From assembly GCF_000219585.1 (NCBI RefSeq), contig NC_015731.1:620001-684000 (forward strand): a DNA stretch of 64,000 nt, given 5' to 3'. This stretch comes from Nitrosomonas sp. Is79A3 (GTDB taxonomy: Bacteria; Pseudomonadota; Gammaproteobacteria; Burkholderiales; Nitrosomonadaceae). The notes below the pieces were generated by a model. That model was not told the origin of the DNA. It did no database searches and saw nothing but the letters and a program-made list of their open reading frames with translations. A program made the translations under genes and the position numbers. Below, piece after piece: positions 1 through 7,465 of this stretch; position 1 is the first letter of the stretch, and each line of letters opens with the position of its first letter.

Positions 1-2524
1 CTATTCCTTGCCCAACCGCAGTTGGCTGGCGCTGGCGGGCGCATCCGCCGTGTTCTGGAAGGATAGCGGCGTCGCCGTGGAATTGGTCGCCGCTGAGCCG
101 GAACTACGAGTCAATAAAAAGGCCAATGGCAAGCAGGTAAAAATAGAATTCTGGCCGCTGTGCGATGAGGAAGAAAGTATAGTGCTGGCCGAAGATGGGC
201 TGACACGCATCAAGATCGTCGAACTTAAGCCGGAGCACCACCGCCTTGCGCAAATTATTGGCAAGGGAATCGTGGTTCCGGCTTCTGCCCAGGAGCGCAT
301 CTTGGCCAGCCTAAGCTCGGTATCTACCCTGGTGACTATCCATTCAGACATCGGCGGCGGGGAACTTGCCGCCGCCGAGATAGTTGAGGCGAATGCGCAT
401 CCCCGTGTGCAACTGATTCCCGAAGGCGAGGGACTGCGTGCCGCCATCCTGATCCGCCCCTTTGGAGACCAGGGTTCTTATTACACCCCCGGTTCCGGCG
501 GCACCAGCTTGATCGCGGAAATCGGCGGTAAACGCCTGCAAACCCAGCGTGATCTCATGCTTGAGCGGAAACTGGCAAACGAACTCATCGCCCTTTGTCC
601 CAGTCTCGGCAGTCAAGCACAAGAAGTGATAGCTTTTCAATGGCTGTTGGTTGATGCCGAAAGTAGTCTTGAGTTTTTGCTGGAACTGCAGGAAGCGGGC
701 GAAAAGGTCCAGATTGAATGGCCGCAAGGCGAGAAACTCAAGCTGTTGGGACAGGCCGGATTGAATCAGTTTAGCATCAAGATCAAGCAGCAGCGTGACT
801 GGTTCAGCGTCAGCGGCGAGCTCAAACTGGACGACGGACAGGTGTTGAACATGCAGCGCCTGCTGGAATTAACGGAAGGCACCCGGAGCAAATTCATCCG
901 CCTCGATGAAGGCCGCTTTCTGGCCCTGACTGAAGCGTTCAAGAAGCGTCTGGACGATTTGCGTGCTTATTCAGAAAAACACGGTAAGGATCAGCGCCTC
1001 CATGCGCTGGCGTTGCCGGTCATGGATGAAATTGCCGAAGAAGTGGGCGAGTTCCAAGGCGATTCCGCTTGGCGGGCGCAGTTGGAGCGGCTGCGCCAGG
1101 CAGAACAAGTCCAGCCGAAGCTTCCGTCTACTTTGCAGGCGGAATTGCGAGATTATCAGCGCGCCGGTTTCGAATGGCTGTTCAGGCTGTCAGCCTGGGG
1201 CGTGGGTGCTTGTCTTGCCGATGACATGGGTTTGGGGAAGACTCTGCAAGCCTTGGCCGTGATCCTGAGCCGGGCCGGTGAGGGACCAACCCTGGTGGTT
1301 GCGCCGACCTCGGTTTGCATGAACTGGCAGAGCGAGATCCAACGTTTCGCGCCGACTCTCAACGTTCAAATCCTGGGTGGGAGTGATCGGCAAGCCCTGA
1401 TCGAAGGTTTGCGTCCGATGGATCTTTTAATTTGCAGTTATGCCTTATTGCAGCAGGAATCTGCCGGCAAGATTCTGGCCGTACCGACCTGGCAAACTAT
1501 TGTGCTGGATGAGGCCCAGCTCATCAAGAACCCGGCGACCAAGCGCTCACAGCAGGCCATGGCCCTGCAAGGCCGGTTCAAGATCATCACCACCGGCACG
1601 CCGGTAGAAAACCATCTGGGCGAGCTTTGGAATCTGTTCCGATTCATCAATCCCGGCCTGCTCGGTTCTCTGGAAAGCTTCAACCGCCGCTTCGCCGGCC
1701 CCATCGAGCGCAATCAGGATCGTGAGGCGCGCCAGCGGCTAAAACGCATGATCCAGCCTTTCATCCTGCGACGAATTAAGACCCAGGTTCTGGACGAACT
1801 GCCACCGCGCACCGACATCGAGCTGCAAGTCGAGCTGAGCGAGCAGGAAGCTGTATTCTACGAGGCCTTGCGCCGCAAGCTGTTGAACGAGCTGAACGAG
1901 ACCCAGGGACCTGAGGAAAACAAACGTTTCAAGGTATTAGCTGCGATCACTAAGCTGCGCCGGGCCTGCTGCAATGTGCAACTGGTAGCGCCGGATCTGG
2001 GCCTTTCCAGCAGCAAGCTGGCGTTGTTCGGCGAAGTTTTGCATGAGCTTCTGGACAATCGTCACAAAACTTTGGTATTCAGCCAGTTCGTCGACCACCT
2101 CAGCCTTATTCGCAGCTATCTGGACGAAAAAGGCATCGCCTATCAATATTTGGACGGCCAAACTCCGCCGGCAGAACGTAAAAAGCGGGTGGATGCATTT
2201 CAGGCCGGACAAGGCGATGTCTTTCTCATCAGCCTAAAAGCCGGCGGTGTCGGCCTGAACTTAACGGCAGCGGATTATGTCATCCACATGGACCCTTGGT
2301 GGAACCCGGCTGTCGAAGATCAAGCCTCCGACCGCGCCCACCGCATCGGCCAGCAGCGCCCCGTCACTGTATACCGGCTGGTAACAAAAAACACTATTGA
2401 GGAACAAATCGTCTCGCTGCACAGGCACAAGCGCGATTTGGCTGACAGCGTCCTGGAAGGCGGCGAAATCAGCGGCAAGATCAACGCCCAGGAATTACTG
2501 AATTTGATTCAGAAAAGCAGCTGA
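1..2524 (+). CDS. SNF2-family DNA-dependent ATPase/helicase, 5' end outside the window
   Basis: This is a Swi2/Snf2-type DNA translocase, which uses ATP to move along double-stranded DNA and remodel protein-DNA complexes in the cytoplasm. The frame is open to the left window edge, so the N-terminal part is missing and residue numbers count from the first available TTG at position 8. Walker A (DDMGLGKT) lies at residues ~405-412, the DEAQ Walker B box at ~501-504, and the C-terminal helicase lobe ends with the SNF2 motif VI, QASDRAHRIGQ, at ~772-782. Both RecA lobes look intact. The ~380 residues before the ATPase have no motif I recognise; bacterial SNF2 proteins often carry SWIM or other N-terminal modules there. 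Its GC-rich composition matches the next 4.6 kb rather than the housekeeping genes beyond. It could serve DNA repair or transcription recycling (RapA-like), but the context does not decide. Confidence 0.93.
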   Translation, partial: YSLPNRSWLALAGASAVFWKDSGVAVELVAAEPELRVNKKANGKQVKIEFWPLCDEEESIVLAEDGLTRIKIVELKPEHHRLAQIIGKGIVVPASAQERILASLSSVSTLVTIHSDIGGGELAAAEIVEANAHPRVQLIPEGEGLRAAILIRPFGDQGSYYTPGSGGTSLIAEIGGKRLQTQRDLMLERKLANELIALCPSLGSQAQEVIAFQWLLVDAESSLEFLLELQEAGEKVQIEWPQGEKLKLLGQAGLNQFSIKIKQQRDWFSVSGELKLDDGQVLNMQRLLELTEGTRSKFIRLDEGRFLALTEAFKKRLDDLRAYSEKHGKDQRLHALALPVMDEIAEEVGEFQGDSAWRAQLERLRQAEQVQPKLPSTLQAELRDYQRAGFEWLFRLSAWGVGACLADDMGLGKTLQALAVILSRAGEGPTLVVAPTSVCMNWQSEIQRFAPTLNVQILGGSDRQALIEGLRPMDLLICSYALLQQESAGKILAVPTWQTIVLDEAQLIKNPATKRSQQAMALQGRFKIITTGTPVENHLGELWNLFRFINPGLLGSLESFNRRFAGPIERNQDREARQRLKRMIQPFILRRIKTQVLDELPPRTDIELQVELSEQEAVFYEALRRKLLNELNETQGPEENKRFKVLAAITKLRRACCNVQLVAPDLGLSSSKLALFGEVLHELLDNRHKTLVFSQFVDHLSLIRSYLDEKGIAYQYLDGQTPPAERKKRVDAFQAGQGDVFLISLKAGGVGLNLTAADYVIHMDPWWNPAVEDQASDRAHRIGQQRPVTVYRLVTKNTIEEQIVSLHRHKRDLADSVLEGGEISGKINAQELLNLIQKSS

Positions 2525-2543
2525 GATTTCTGTTCTTCTCAGC
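2520..2543 (+). other. Hairpin over the SNF2 gene stop codon
   Basis: A 7-bp perfect stem (GCTGAGA / TCTCAGC, 10-nt loop) includes the stop codon. No T-run follows, so it is at best a weak terminator. Confidence 0.25.
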
Positions 2544-2801
2544 CTTCTCAAGAAGGACTTCATGGTTCAAGGACGCTCTCACGAAGCTTTTCACTGGGTG
2601 GGGCGGTTTAAGAAATGCAACAATGCTACCTTGCGAGTTATCTGGGGTGGTCTAGAATGATTGACCGTCTCGGTCAGAACGTTACACCAACTATTTGTTT
2701 CCTAATGTCACTTGGAAAAACAAGGCAATTTCAACAATTAATTACTGTATAGCCAATAAATATTACAATCAAATCTTGGCAAGTTTTACATGGAGATTTT
2801 T

Positions 2802-3044
2802 ATGCCTGCACAAAAAAATACCAGTGTGACGCTGGGTGAACATTTTGAGAAATTTCTGGCGCATCAGATTGAAACCAGGCGTTATGGTTCGGCCAGCGAG
2901 GCCATACGGGCGGGGTTGCGTTTGCTCGAGGAGCGTGAAACCAAGTTGGGAGCATTGTGCCATGCTTTTATTGAAGGTGAACAAAGCGGTGCATCCGACT
3001 ATTCTTTGCAAGGTATTCTGGATGAACTGGAAAGTGACGGTTAG
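2802..3044 (+). CDS. parD: ParD/CopG-family antitoxin (type II toxin-antitoxin)
   Basis: An 80-residue antitoxin of the ParD family: an N-terminal ribbon-helix-helix (SVTLGEHFEKFL... and YGSASEAIRAGLRLLEERE) for dimerisation and operator binding, then an acidic tail (FIEGEQSG...LDELESDG) that would wrap the ParE toxin. I chose the ATG at 2802 because a GGAG sits 6 nt upstream; the ATG at 2790 in the same frame has no such site. The stop is followed directly by the ATG of a ParE reading frame, the usual parDE arrangement, but that toxin is broken after about 20 codons. The antitoxin therefore appears to be an orphan. ParD proteins normally repress their own promoter, which would lie in the AT-rich 2700-2790 stretch. 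Confidence 0.85.
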   Translation: MPAQKNTSVTLGEHFEKFLAHQIETRRYGSASEAIRAGLRLLEERETKLGALCHAFIEGEQSGASDYSLQGILDELESDG

Positions 3045-3176
3045 ATGGAATCATTTACCCTCACCCAAAAGGCAAGATCCGATATGCTCTCGATTGGCCG
3101 TTATGGAGTGCTAAAGTTAAAGGGATGGCATGATTGCCACCCCTTTAACATCCGGACGTGCGACGAAAATTACTAG
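3045..3176 (+). pseudogene. parE: Truncated ParE toxin remnant
   Basis: The frame starts with ATG immediately after the parD stop and encodes MESFTLTQKARSDMLSIGRY, which is the typical beginning of ParE (beta-strand, then helix 1 with ..A+.D...I.RY). After residue 20 the expected continuation (aromatic/WG.. motif, later helices and the C-terminal strands) is replaced by unrelated sequence, and the frame stops after 43 residues. Family members are about 95-100 residues, so the toxin cannot be functional. The stop overlaps the convergent EF-hand gene by 4 bases, suggesting a deletion that joined parE to the 3' end of that gene. Assignment rests on the N-terminal pattern and on synteny with parD. 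Confidence 0.65.
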
Positions 3177-4162
3177 GCGGTAACCGATAATCCGGAGTTG
3201 TTGGTACTGCTGTCAAAACTGCTGTATGCATGCATGAGGTCCATGATCTGTTTCATTACCCTGGCATCGCTGTTCGTAGAAGTTGTCGATGTACTGGATG
3301 TCGATGCCTTATCCTGCTTTGCCTGTGCGTAGTCAATTTTTTCCTGCTCACTGACTTTTCCATCCTGGTTGGCATCTGCTGGATCATATGTTTTCGTGGA
3401 ACTGCTTGACTGCGTGGCGCTCGTGCTGCTTGTTCCGGATGCGGAGTCCGCGCCACCAGCGCCGGGCGGAGGCATGCCACCAGGTGGAGGAGTGCCTCCA
3501 CCTTTGCTCGCTTGTGCCGTGCTGCTCATGCCGCTGGTCATTTCGCTCTTGGTGAGCTTGCCATCGCCGTTGTTGTCCAGCTTCTTGAATATCTCGTCCA
3601 CGTTAGGCGAACTGCTGGTGCCGCTTGAACTGCCAGAGCCGGGTGACTGGCTTAGTGCCGATTGCAGGTCACTCTTTTCCAGATAACCCTTGTTCGTCGT
3701 GTCGAGCTTGGAAAACAGGTCGTCCACCATCTTGGAAGGGTCTGGTCGATTCATGCCAGATGTTGTCGTCGAGTCCCCGCTGCCTCCCTGTGACGTACCG
3801 TTCATGCGCATTTGATTAAACTGGCTGTCGAGTGCGTCGACAAGTTTTTTCATGCCGCTGGGCATTTCGTCCTTGGTGATCTTGTCATCGTTGTTGCTGT
3901 CCAGCTTTTTGAACATCTCGTCTACAGTTGTCGAACTATTTGTGCTGTTCGAGCTACTGGAACTGCCTGCGCTGTTTGAACTGTCAGAACCTGATAACTG
4001 GCTTAATGTCGATTGCAGATCACTCTTGCTCAGATAACCCTTGTTCGTGGTGTCGATTTTGGAAAACAGGTCATCCACCATCTTGGATGGGTCCGGGTGT
4101 TTCATGCCGGACATCATCGAGAATCCGCTCCCGCTCCCATTGACGCTGCTGATGCTGCTCAT
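3173..4162 (-). CDS. Five-EF-hand calcium-binding protein with duplicated module
   Basis: The 329-residue protein is built from EF-hand loops joined by Ser/Thr/Gly-rich linkers. Canonical loops with D-x-[DN]-x-D and a final Glu are at 88-99 (DSNNDDKITKDE), 196-207 (DNNGDGKLTKSE) and 263-274 (DANQDGKVSEQE). Two degenerate loops (DTTNKGYL.KSD) lie at 37-48 and 154-165. Residues ~22-100 and ~139-208 are near-copies (both contain PDPSKMVDDLFSK), so a pair of EF-hands was duplicated. A Pro-rich stretch (222-235) follows, and the C-terminus is a short helix. There is no signal peptide, so the protein is cytoplasmic or leaves by a non-Sec route. A good AGGAG precedes the ATG. Two phased GTAAA half-sites (4270-4284) lie upstream, as in the neighbouring spy-like promoter, suggesting shared control. 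Exact function unknown; calcium buffering or sensing is an inference. Confidence 0.8.
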   Translation of the reverse strand: MSSISSVNGSGSGFSMMSGMKHPDPSKMVDDLFSKIDTTNKGYLSKSDLQSTLSQLSGSDSSNSAGSSSSSNSTNSSTTVDEMFKKLDSNNDDKITKDEMPSGMKKLVDALDSQFNQMRMNGTSQGGSGDSTTTSGMNRPDPSKMVDDLFSKLDTTNKGYLEKSDLQSALSQSPGSGSSSGTSSSPNVDEIFKKLDNNGDGKLTKSEMTSGMSSTAQASKGGGTPPPGGMPPPGAGGADSASGTSSTSATQSSSSTKTYDPADANQDGKVSEQEKIDYAQAKQDKASTSSTSTTSTNSDARVMKQIMDLMHAYSSFDSSTNNSGLSVTA

Positions 4163-4269
4163 GGCTTGCTCCTTTCATATTTAACGGACAGTCTTGACTG
4201 CTAATTTTATGCAATGGTTTGCATGATTTAGTTATCGTCATAACGAATTAATATTGCAGCGTCATTGGT

Positions 4270-4294
4270 GTAAAAGCAGGTAAAAGCTTGTTAA
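4270..4294. promoter_or_regulatory. Phased GTAAA half-sites upstream of the EF-hand gene (CpxR-box-like)
   Basis: GTAAA occurs at 4270 and 4280, with a related GTTAA at 4290, so the starts are exactly 10 bp apart. Spacing and sequence fit the Cpx response-regulator box GTAAA-N5-GTAAA known in enterobacteria. The sites are 108-124 bp upstream of the EF-hand start codon and just behind the spy-like gene. That a response regulator binds here is inferred. Confidence 0.5.
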
Positions 4295-4310
4295 GAAAAT
4301 ATCCGTGTTT

Positions 4311-4889
4311 TTATCGAAGATGATTTCTGCCATGCCCATGAATCGCTCCGAATCTGGAGCGCATTTCATCCGCCTGTTTGCGCTGATCGGCTGTCAGCAA
4401 CGCCAGAATTTTCACCTCGGTTGCCGCATGCTGCACGAAGGTGTCGGCGAGTTCCTTGGCAAGTTTGTCGGCAAGAGTTCGCAACTCGGATGGTTTGTAA
4501 TAATCCGACGCAGCTAGCCGGTTTAATTCTTCAGCCGCTTTGCGGACGGCTTTATGCCGTTCGCGCATGCCTGGTTCCTGGTTGTGCAAAAGCTCAAATA
4601 TTTTGTCCTGTTGCGATTCGGTCAAATCGAGGTCGCGAAGAAATGGCGGGATGAGTTTGCCATCGGGTGGGAAAGGAGGCGGTGCCCTCATTGCGCCTGG
4701 AGGCGAGGGAGGTATCCCTTGTTGCATGAGTAGCATCATTTCATTGTGCATGGCGATTGCTCCGGGCAATTTTGAGCTGGCATGTTCATCCTGGCAATCA
4801 CACGGTGCCGAGTTCACCGCAAGGGGAAGCACCAGAGCTATGGCTCCGATCATCAGGCCGTGCCAGAATTTGTTTGCGATTTTTTTCAT
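4311..4889 (-). CDS. Periplasmic Spy/CpxP-family protein with LTxxQ motifs
   Basis: The protein has a Sec signal peptide (MKKIANKFWHG then a hydrophobic run ending near NSAPC) and a helical periplasmic domain with the two family motifs LTESQ and LTADQ. Spy and CpxP are small chaperones that restrain protein aggregation in the periplasm and, for CpxP, damp the sensor kinase CpxA. A Pro/Met-rich stretch (MQQGIPPSPPGAMRAPPPFP) precedes the first LTxxQ, a pattern seen in metal-responsive members. The start was set at 4889 because GGAG lies 6 nt before it and the signal peptide begins there; an upstream in-frame start would add 19 non-signal residues. It is divergent from the response-regulator/kinase pair, and the shared upstream region carries six phased GTAAA sites, so it is probably a target of that system. 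Confidence 0.8.
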   Translation of the reverse strand: MKKIANKFWHGLMIGAIALVLPLAVNSAPCDCQDEHASSKLPGAIAMHNEMMLLMQQGIPPSPPGAMRAPPPFPPDGKLIPPFLRDLDLTESQQDKIFELLHNQEPGMRERHKAVRKAAEELNRLAASDYYKPSELRTLADKLAKELADTFVQHAATEVKILALLTADQRKQADEMRSRFGAIHGHGRNHLR

Positions 4890-4976
4890 ATTGATCTCCA
4901 GAAGTTGGTTGACTCGATCTCCGGTTTCTCCACTATTGGGCACCATCGATTAGCTGCCATTCTCGGGGGTGGTGCT

Positions 4977-5045
4977 GTAAAGTGTCGTAAACCATGCGTA
5001 AATCCAGGTAAATGATGCTGGCAGCCAAGTGTAAAAACTTGTAAA
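4977..5045. promoter_or_regulatory. Array of six phased GTAAA half-sites (CpxR-box-like operator)
   Basis: GTAAA starts at 4977, 4987, 4998, 5008, 5031 and 5041, all in the same orientation. The steps are 10, 11, 10, 23 and 10 bp, so every site lies on nearly the same face of the helix. The known CpxR consensus is GTAAA-N4-8-GTAAA. The array sits between the divergent spy-like gene and the response-regulator gene, which suggests autoregulation plus control of the chaperone. Binding itself is inferred. Confidence 0.65.
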
Positions 5046-5088
5046 TGCCAATGTTAGTGGCTGTGCGGGGTGGGCAGGCTTAACTAAA

Positions 5089-5811
5089 ATGGCAGGCAAT
5101 AAATTGATGAACGCGCACACGATGAAAACAAAAGTCTTGCTGGTTGACGACGATGTCGAGCTTGCCGGGATGCTCCGGGTTTATCTGGAACGTGAAGGCT
5201 TCGAGGTAAAGGCGGTGCATGATGGCGAGTCCGGTATCACAGAGGCGCTGCATGGTTACCATGATATTGCCGTGCTGGATGTGATGATGTCGGGCAAAAG
5301 CGGTATTGATGTGCTCGTCCAGATACGCGCCCATGGAGCGATGCCGGTGTTGATGTTGACCGCCAGAGGGGATGATGCCGATCGCATCGTCGGCCTCGAG
5401 CTGGGGGCCGACGACTATGTGACGAAGCCCTGCACCCCGCGCGAACTGACGGCCCGTATCCGCGCTATCCTGCGTCGCAGCGGCGTTGCGGAATCGGCTT
5501 CATCCTCATCGCCGATCATTGTTGGCACTTTGTCCATCTGGCCTGAGCAGCGGCGCGCCGAGGGGGCAGGCAAGCCACTTGAGCTGACCAGCACGGAATT
5601 CAACCTGCTTGAGGCATTGGCGCGCAACGCCGGACAAGTGGTGAGTAAATCGGAACTGTCCGAACAGGCTTTGGGGCGTCCACTGGCTCGTTTTGATCGC
5701 AGCATTGATGTCCACATCAGCAGCATACGCCGCAAACTGGAGCCACTGCCGGATGGGCGTTCCCGCATACTGGCCGTGTTCAACAAGGGCTACCAGTTCA
5801 TCAGGGAGTAG
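5089..5811 (+). CDS. OmpR/CpxR-type response regulator
   Basis: A two-domain transcription factor. The receiver domain has the acidic pair (VDDD, 20-22), phospho-acceptor D64 in AVLDVMM, and K113 in the VTKP switch. The C-terminal winged helix (about 145-238) contains the OmpR-type LTSTEFNLLEAL segment and ends with the RGKGYQ-like NKGYQFIRE. The sensor kinase gene starts 3 nt after its stop, so the two are co-transcribed. Phosphorylation by that kinase should let it bind the GTAAA array just upstream. The start is uncertain: in-frame ATGs are at 5089, 5107 and 5122. The family usually begins at the equivalent of 5122, yet none has a strong ribosome-binding site. Closest functional analogue is CpxR; RstA-like regulators are an alternative. 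Confidence 0.88.
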   Translation: MAGNKLMNAHTMKTKVLLVDDDVELAGMLRVYLEREGFEVKAVHDGESGITEALHGYHDIAVLDVMMSGKSGIDVLVQIRAHGAMPVLMLTARGDDADRIVGLELGADDYVTKPCTPRELTARIRAILRRSGVAESASSSSPIIVGTLSIWPEQRRAEGAGKPLELTSTEFNLLEALARNAGQVVSKSELSEQALGRPLARFDRSIDVHISSIRRKLEPLPDGRSRILAVFNKGYQFIRE

Positions 5812-5814
5812 AAC

Positions 5815-7158
5815 GTGGGACGATTGTTCTGGAAATTTTTTATTTTCTTTTGGCTGGCGCAGATCACTACCTTCATCGGTGTCGGTGTCGCGATGTGGTT
5901 GCGATCTCCCGGGATGGAGCAGTTGCGCGCGCCTCCGCCGTCGGGTGTTGCTGCCGCAGCTTTGACATTGCGTTACGGCGGACGCGAGGCATTGCGGGGA
6001 TTATTGCGGGAGCAAAGCCGTGAACCGGCTCCACCAGTCTTTGCTGTGGATGAAAACAACCGGGATATTTTGGGTCGCCCGGTTTCGGAGGCGATGCTCG
6101 CGCAGGCCAGCCAGATTGCAGGTTCGCAAAATAATTTCGGCAGGGCGGAGAAAGTGACTGATGCTGATGGATATGCCTATCTGCTGTTTGCGCCGTCCCT
6201 AGGTTATCCGGGTTTGGATAGACGTATGGAACCGCCGCCGCATGATCGAGGTATGTTGCCTCCTGTCATGCCCTTGCTGGCAGGCGGAGTAGTCAGTCTA
6301 TTTTTCGCGGCATGGCTGGCCTGGTATTTCTCCAAACCGATACGCACACTCCGCGCGGCTTTTGCAGCGGTTTCAAATGGACTTCTGGACGTGCGTCTTG
6401 CACCGGTCATGGGGAACCGGCGTGACGAGCTGTCCGACCTTGGTCGAGATTTCGACAGCATGGTGCAGCGGTTACAGCAATTGATGGATGGTCAGCGCAG
6501 AGTGCTGCACGATGTTTCGCACGAACTGCGTTCGCCGCTGGCGCGGCTTCAGGCGGCAATCGGTTTGGCGCGACAACAACCCGAACGGACTGAGGATTCC
6601 ATGATGCGCATTGAACGGGAAGCCGTGCGCATGGATATTTTGGTCAGCGAGTTGCTGACGCTTTCCCGGCTTGAAGCCGACATGATAGGCAAGCTGAATG
6701 AACAGGTCGACCTCAACGAACTAGTGTCCAACGTGGTGGAGGATGCACGCTTCGAGGCAGCAGCCAGCGGCTGCCGTGTAGAGTTCGAGGCGCGCAGCGG
6801 GGCTATTGTTCGGGGCAATGCGGAGTTGCTACACCGCGCGGTGGAAAATGTTGTGCGCAATGCCGTGAAGCACTCACCGTCTGGTGGTTTGATTGGCATC
6901 AAGATACGGATCAACAGCGATCAAACGATTTTCATTTATGTTTTGGACGAAGGAACCGGTGTTCCAGAGGCGGATATTCAATCCATATTTGAACCATTTT
7001 TCCGCAGCGATAAAAAGAAAACCTCAGATGGACACGGGTTGGGGCTGGCCATTGCGAAGCGCGTAATTACTGCCCATCAGGGGGAGATTTACGCCAGCAA
7101 TCGTCCGAGTGGCGGGCTGTGCATAATAATTACCTTGCTAGTCGGGCTTGCTGCGTGA
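5815..7158 (+). CDS. CpxA-like sensor histidine kinase
   Basis: An inner-membrane histidine kinase of 447 residues. It has TM1 at about 7-27, a periplasmic sensor of ~125 residues rich in Pro near the second membrane span, TM2 at about 153-172, then a HAMP linker. The HisKA box HDVSHELRSPLARL has phospho-accepting H236. The ATPase domain shows N box residues N345/N349, a DEGTG G1 box at 378-382 and GHGLGLA at 406-412. It begins with GTG 3 nt after the regulator stop, with AGGGAG 6 nt ahead. The topology, the VSHELRSPL box and the divergent Spy/CpxP-type gene make a Cpx-like envelope-stress role likely. The final residues lack any extra domain. Confidence 0.88.
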   Translation: MGRLFWKFFIFFWLAQITTFIGVGVAMWLRSPGMEQLRAPPPSGVAAAALTLRYGGREALRGLLREQSREPAPPVFAVDENNRDILGRPVSEAMLAQASQIAGSQNNFGRAEKVTDADGYAYLLFAPSLGYPGLDRRMEPPPHDRGMLPPVMPLLAGGVVSLFFAAWLAWYFSKPIRTLRAAFAAVSNGLLDVRLAPVMGNRRDELSDLGRDFDSMVQRLQQLMDGQRRVLHDVSHELRSPLARLQAAIGLARQQPERTEDSMMRIEREAVRMDILVSELLTLSRLEADMIGKLNEQVDLNELVSNVVEDARFEAAASGCRVEFEARSGAIVRGNAELLHRAVENVVRNAVKHSPSGGLIGIKIRINSDQTIFIYVLDEGTGVPEADIQSIFEPFFRSDKKKTSDGHGLGLAIAKRVITAHQGEIYASNRPSGGLCIIITLLVGLAA

Positions 7159-7465
7159 GTCTGTAACTGCGGATGATCTGTCCCTATTCCGAAGGCAGTA
7201 GTCCAAATAGAAAGCACTAGCCTGGCTTTAATGGCCAAGCCGGTGTCGGGAGCCGCCGCTTCTTGAACTACACTTGCGTGTTCACAAAGCGTAGGGTCCG
7301 GAATCAAGAATCCCACGATAGTGGATAGGAAAAATAAACGCTCTTTTTCATAAAAGATGAAGCTTCTGGAAAACAGCTGGATTGTCGAACACACTGACAA
7401 CCGATCAGAAATTCACAAGATTAGTATTGATAAAATGAGTCATGAATATTCGTTAAATAAAAAGC
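7159..7465. other. Gene-free stretch holding a possible IS200/IS605-type right-end remnant
   Basis: No convincing gene is present. The segment about 7215-7330 contains the word string TGGCCAAGCC, TCGGGAGCCGCCGCTTCT, and then GGAATCAAGAATCCCAC followed by GATAGTGG. This resembles the 3' end of TnpB-carrying IS200/IS605 elements, whose right ends typically read ..TCAAGAATCCC.. followed by a short hairpin. The protein frames over it are interrupted. It coincides with the change from GC-rich to AT-richer DNA. The identification rests on recalled patterns only. Confidence 0.35.

Noticed and set aside
2661..2676. Small hairpin TGACCG/CGGTCA upstream of parD
   Set aside because: Six-base stem with a 3-nt loop and no T-run; not distinguishable from chance, and not at the expected operator position.
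7089..7400. 103-codon frame on the - strand between the sensor kinase and glycosylase genes
   Set aside because: It overlaps the end of the kinase gene, has no recognisable domain and spans the suspected IS remnant; more likely random.
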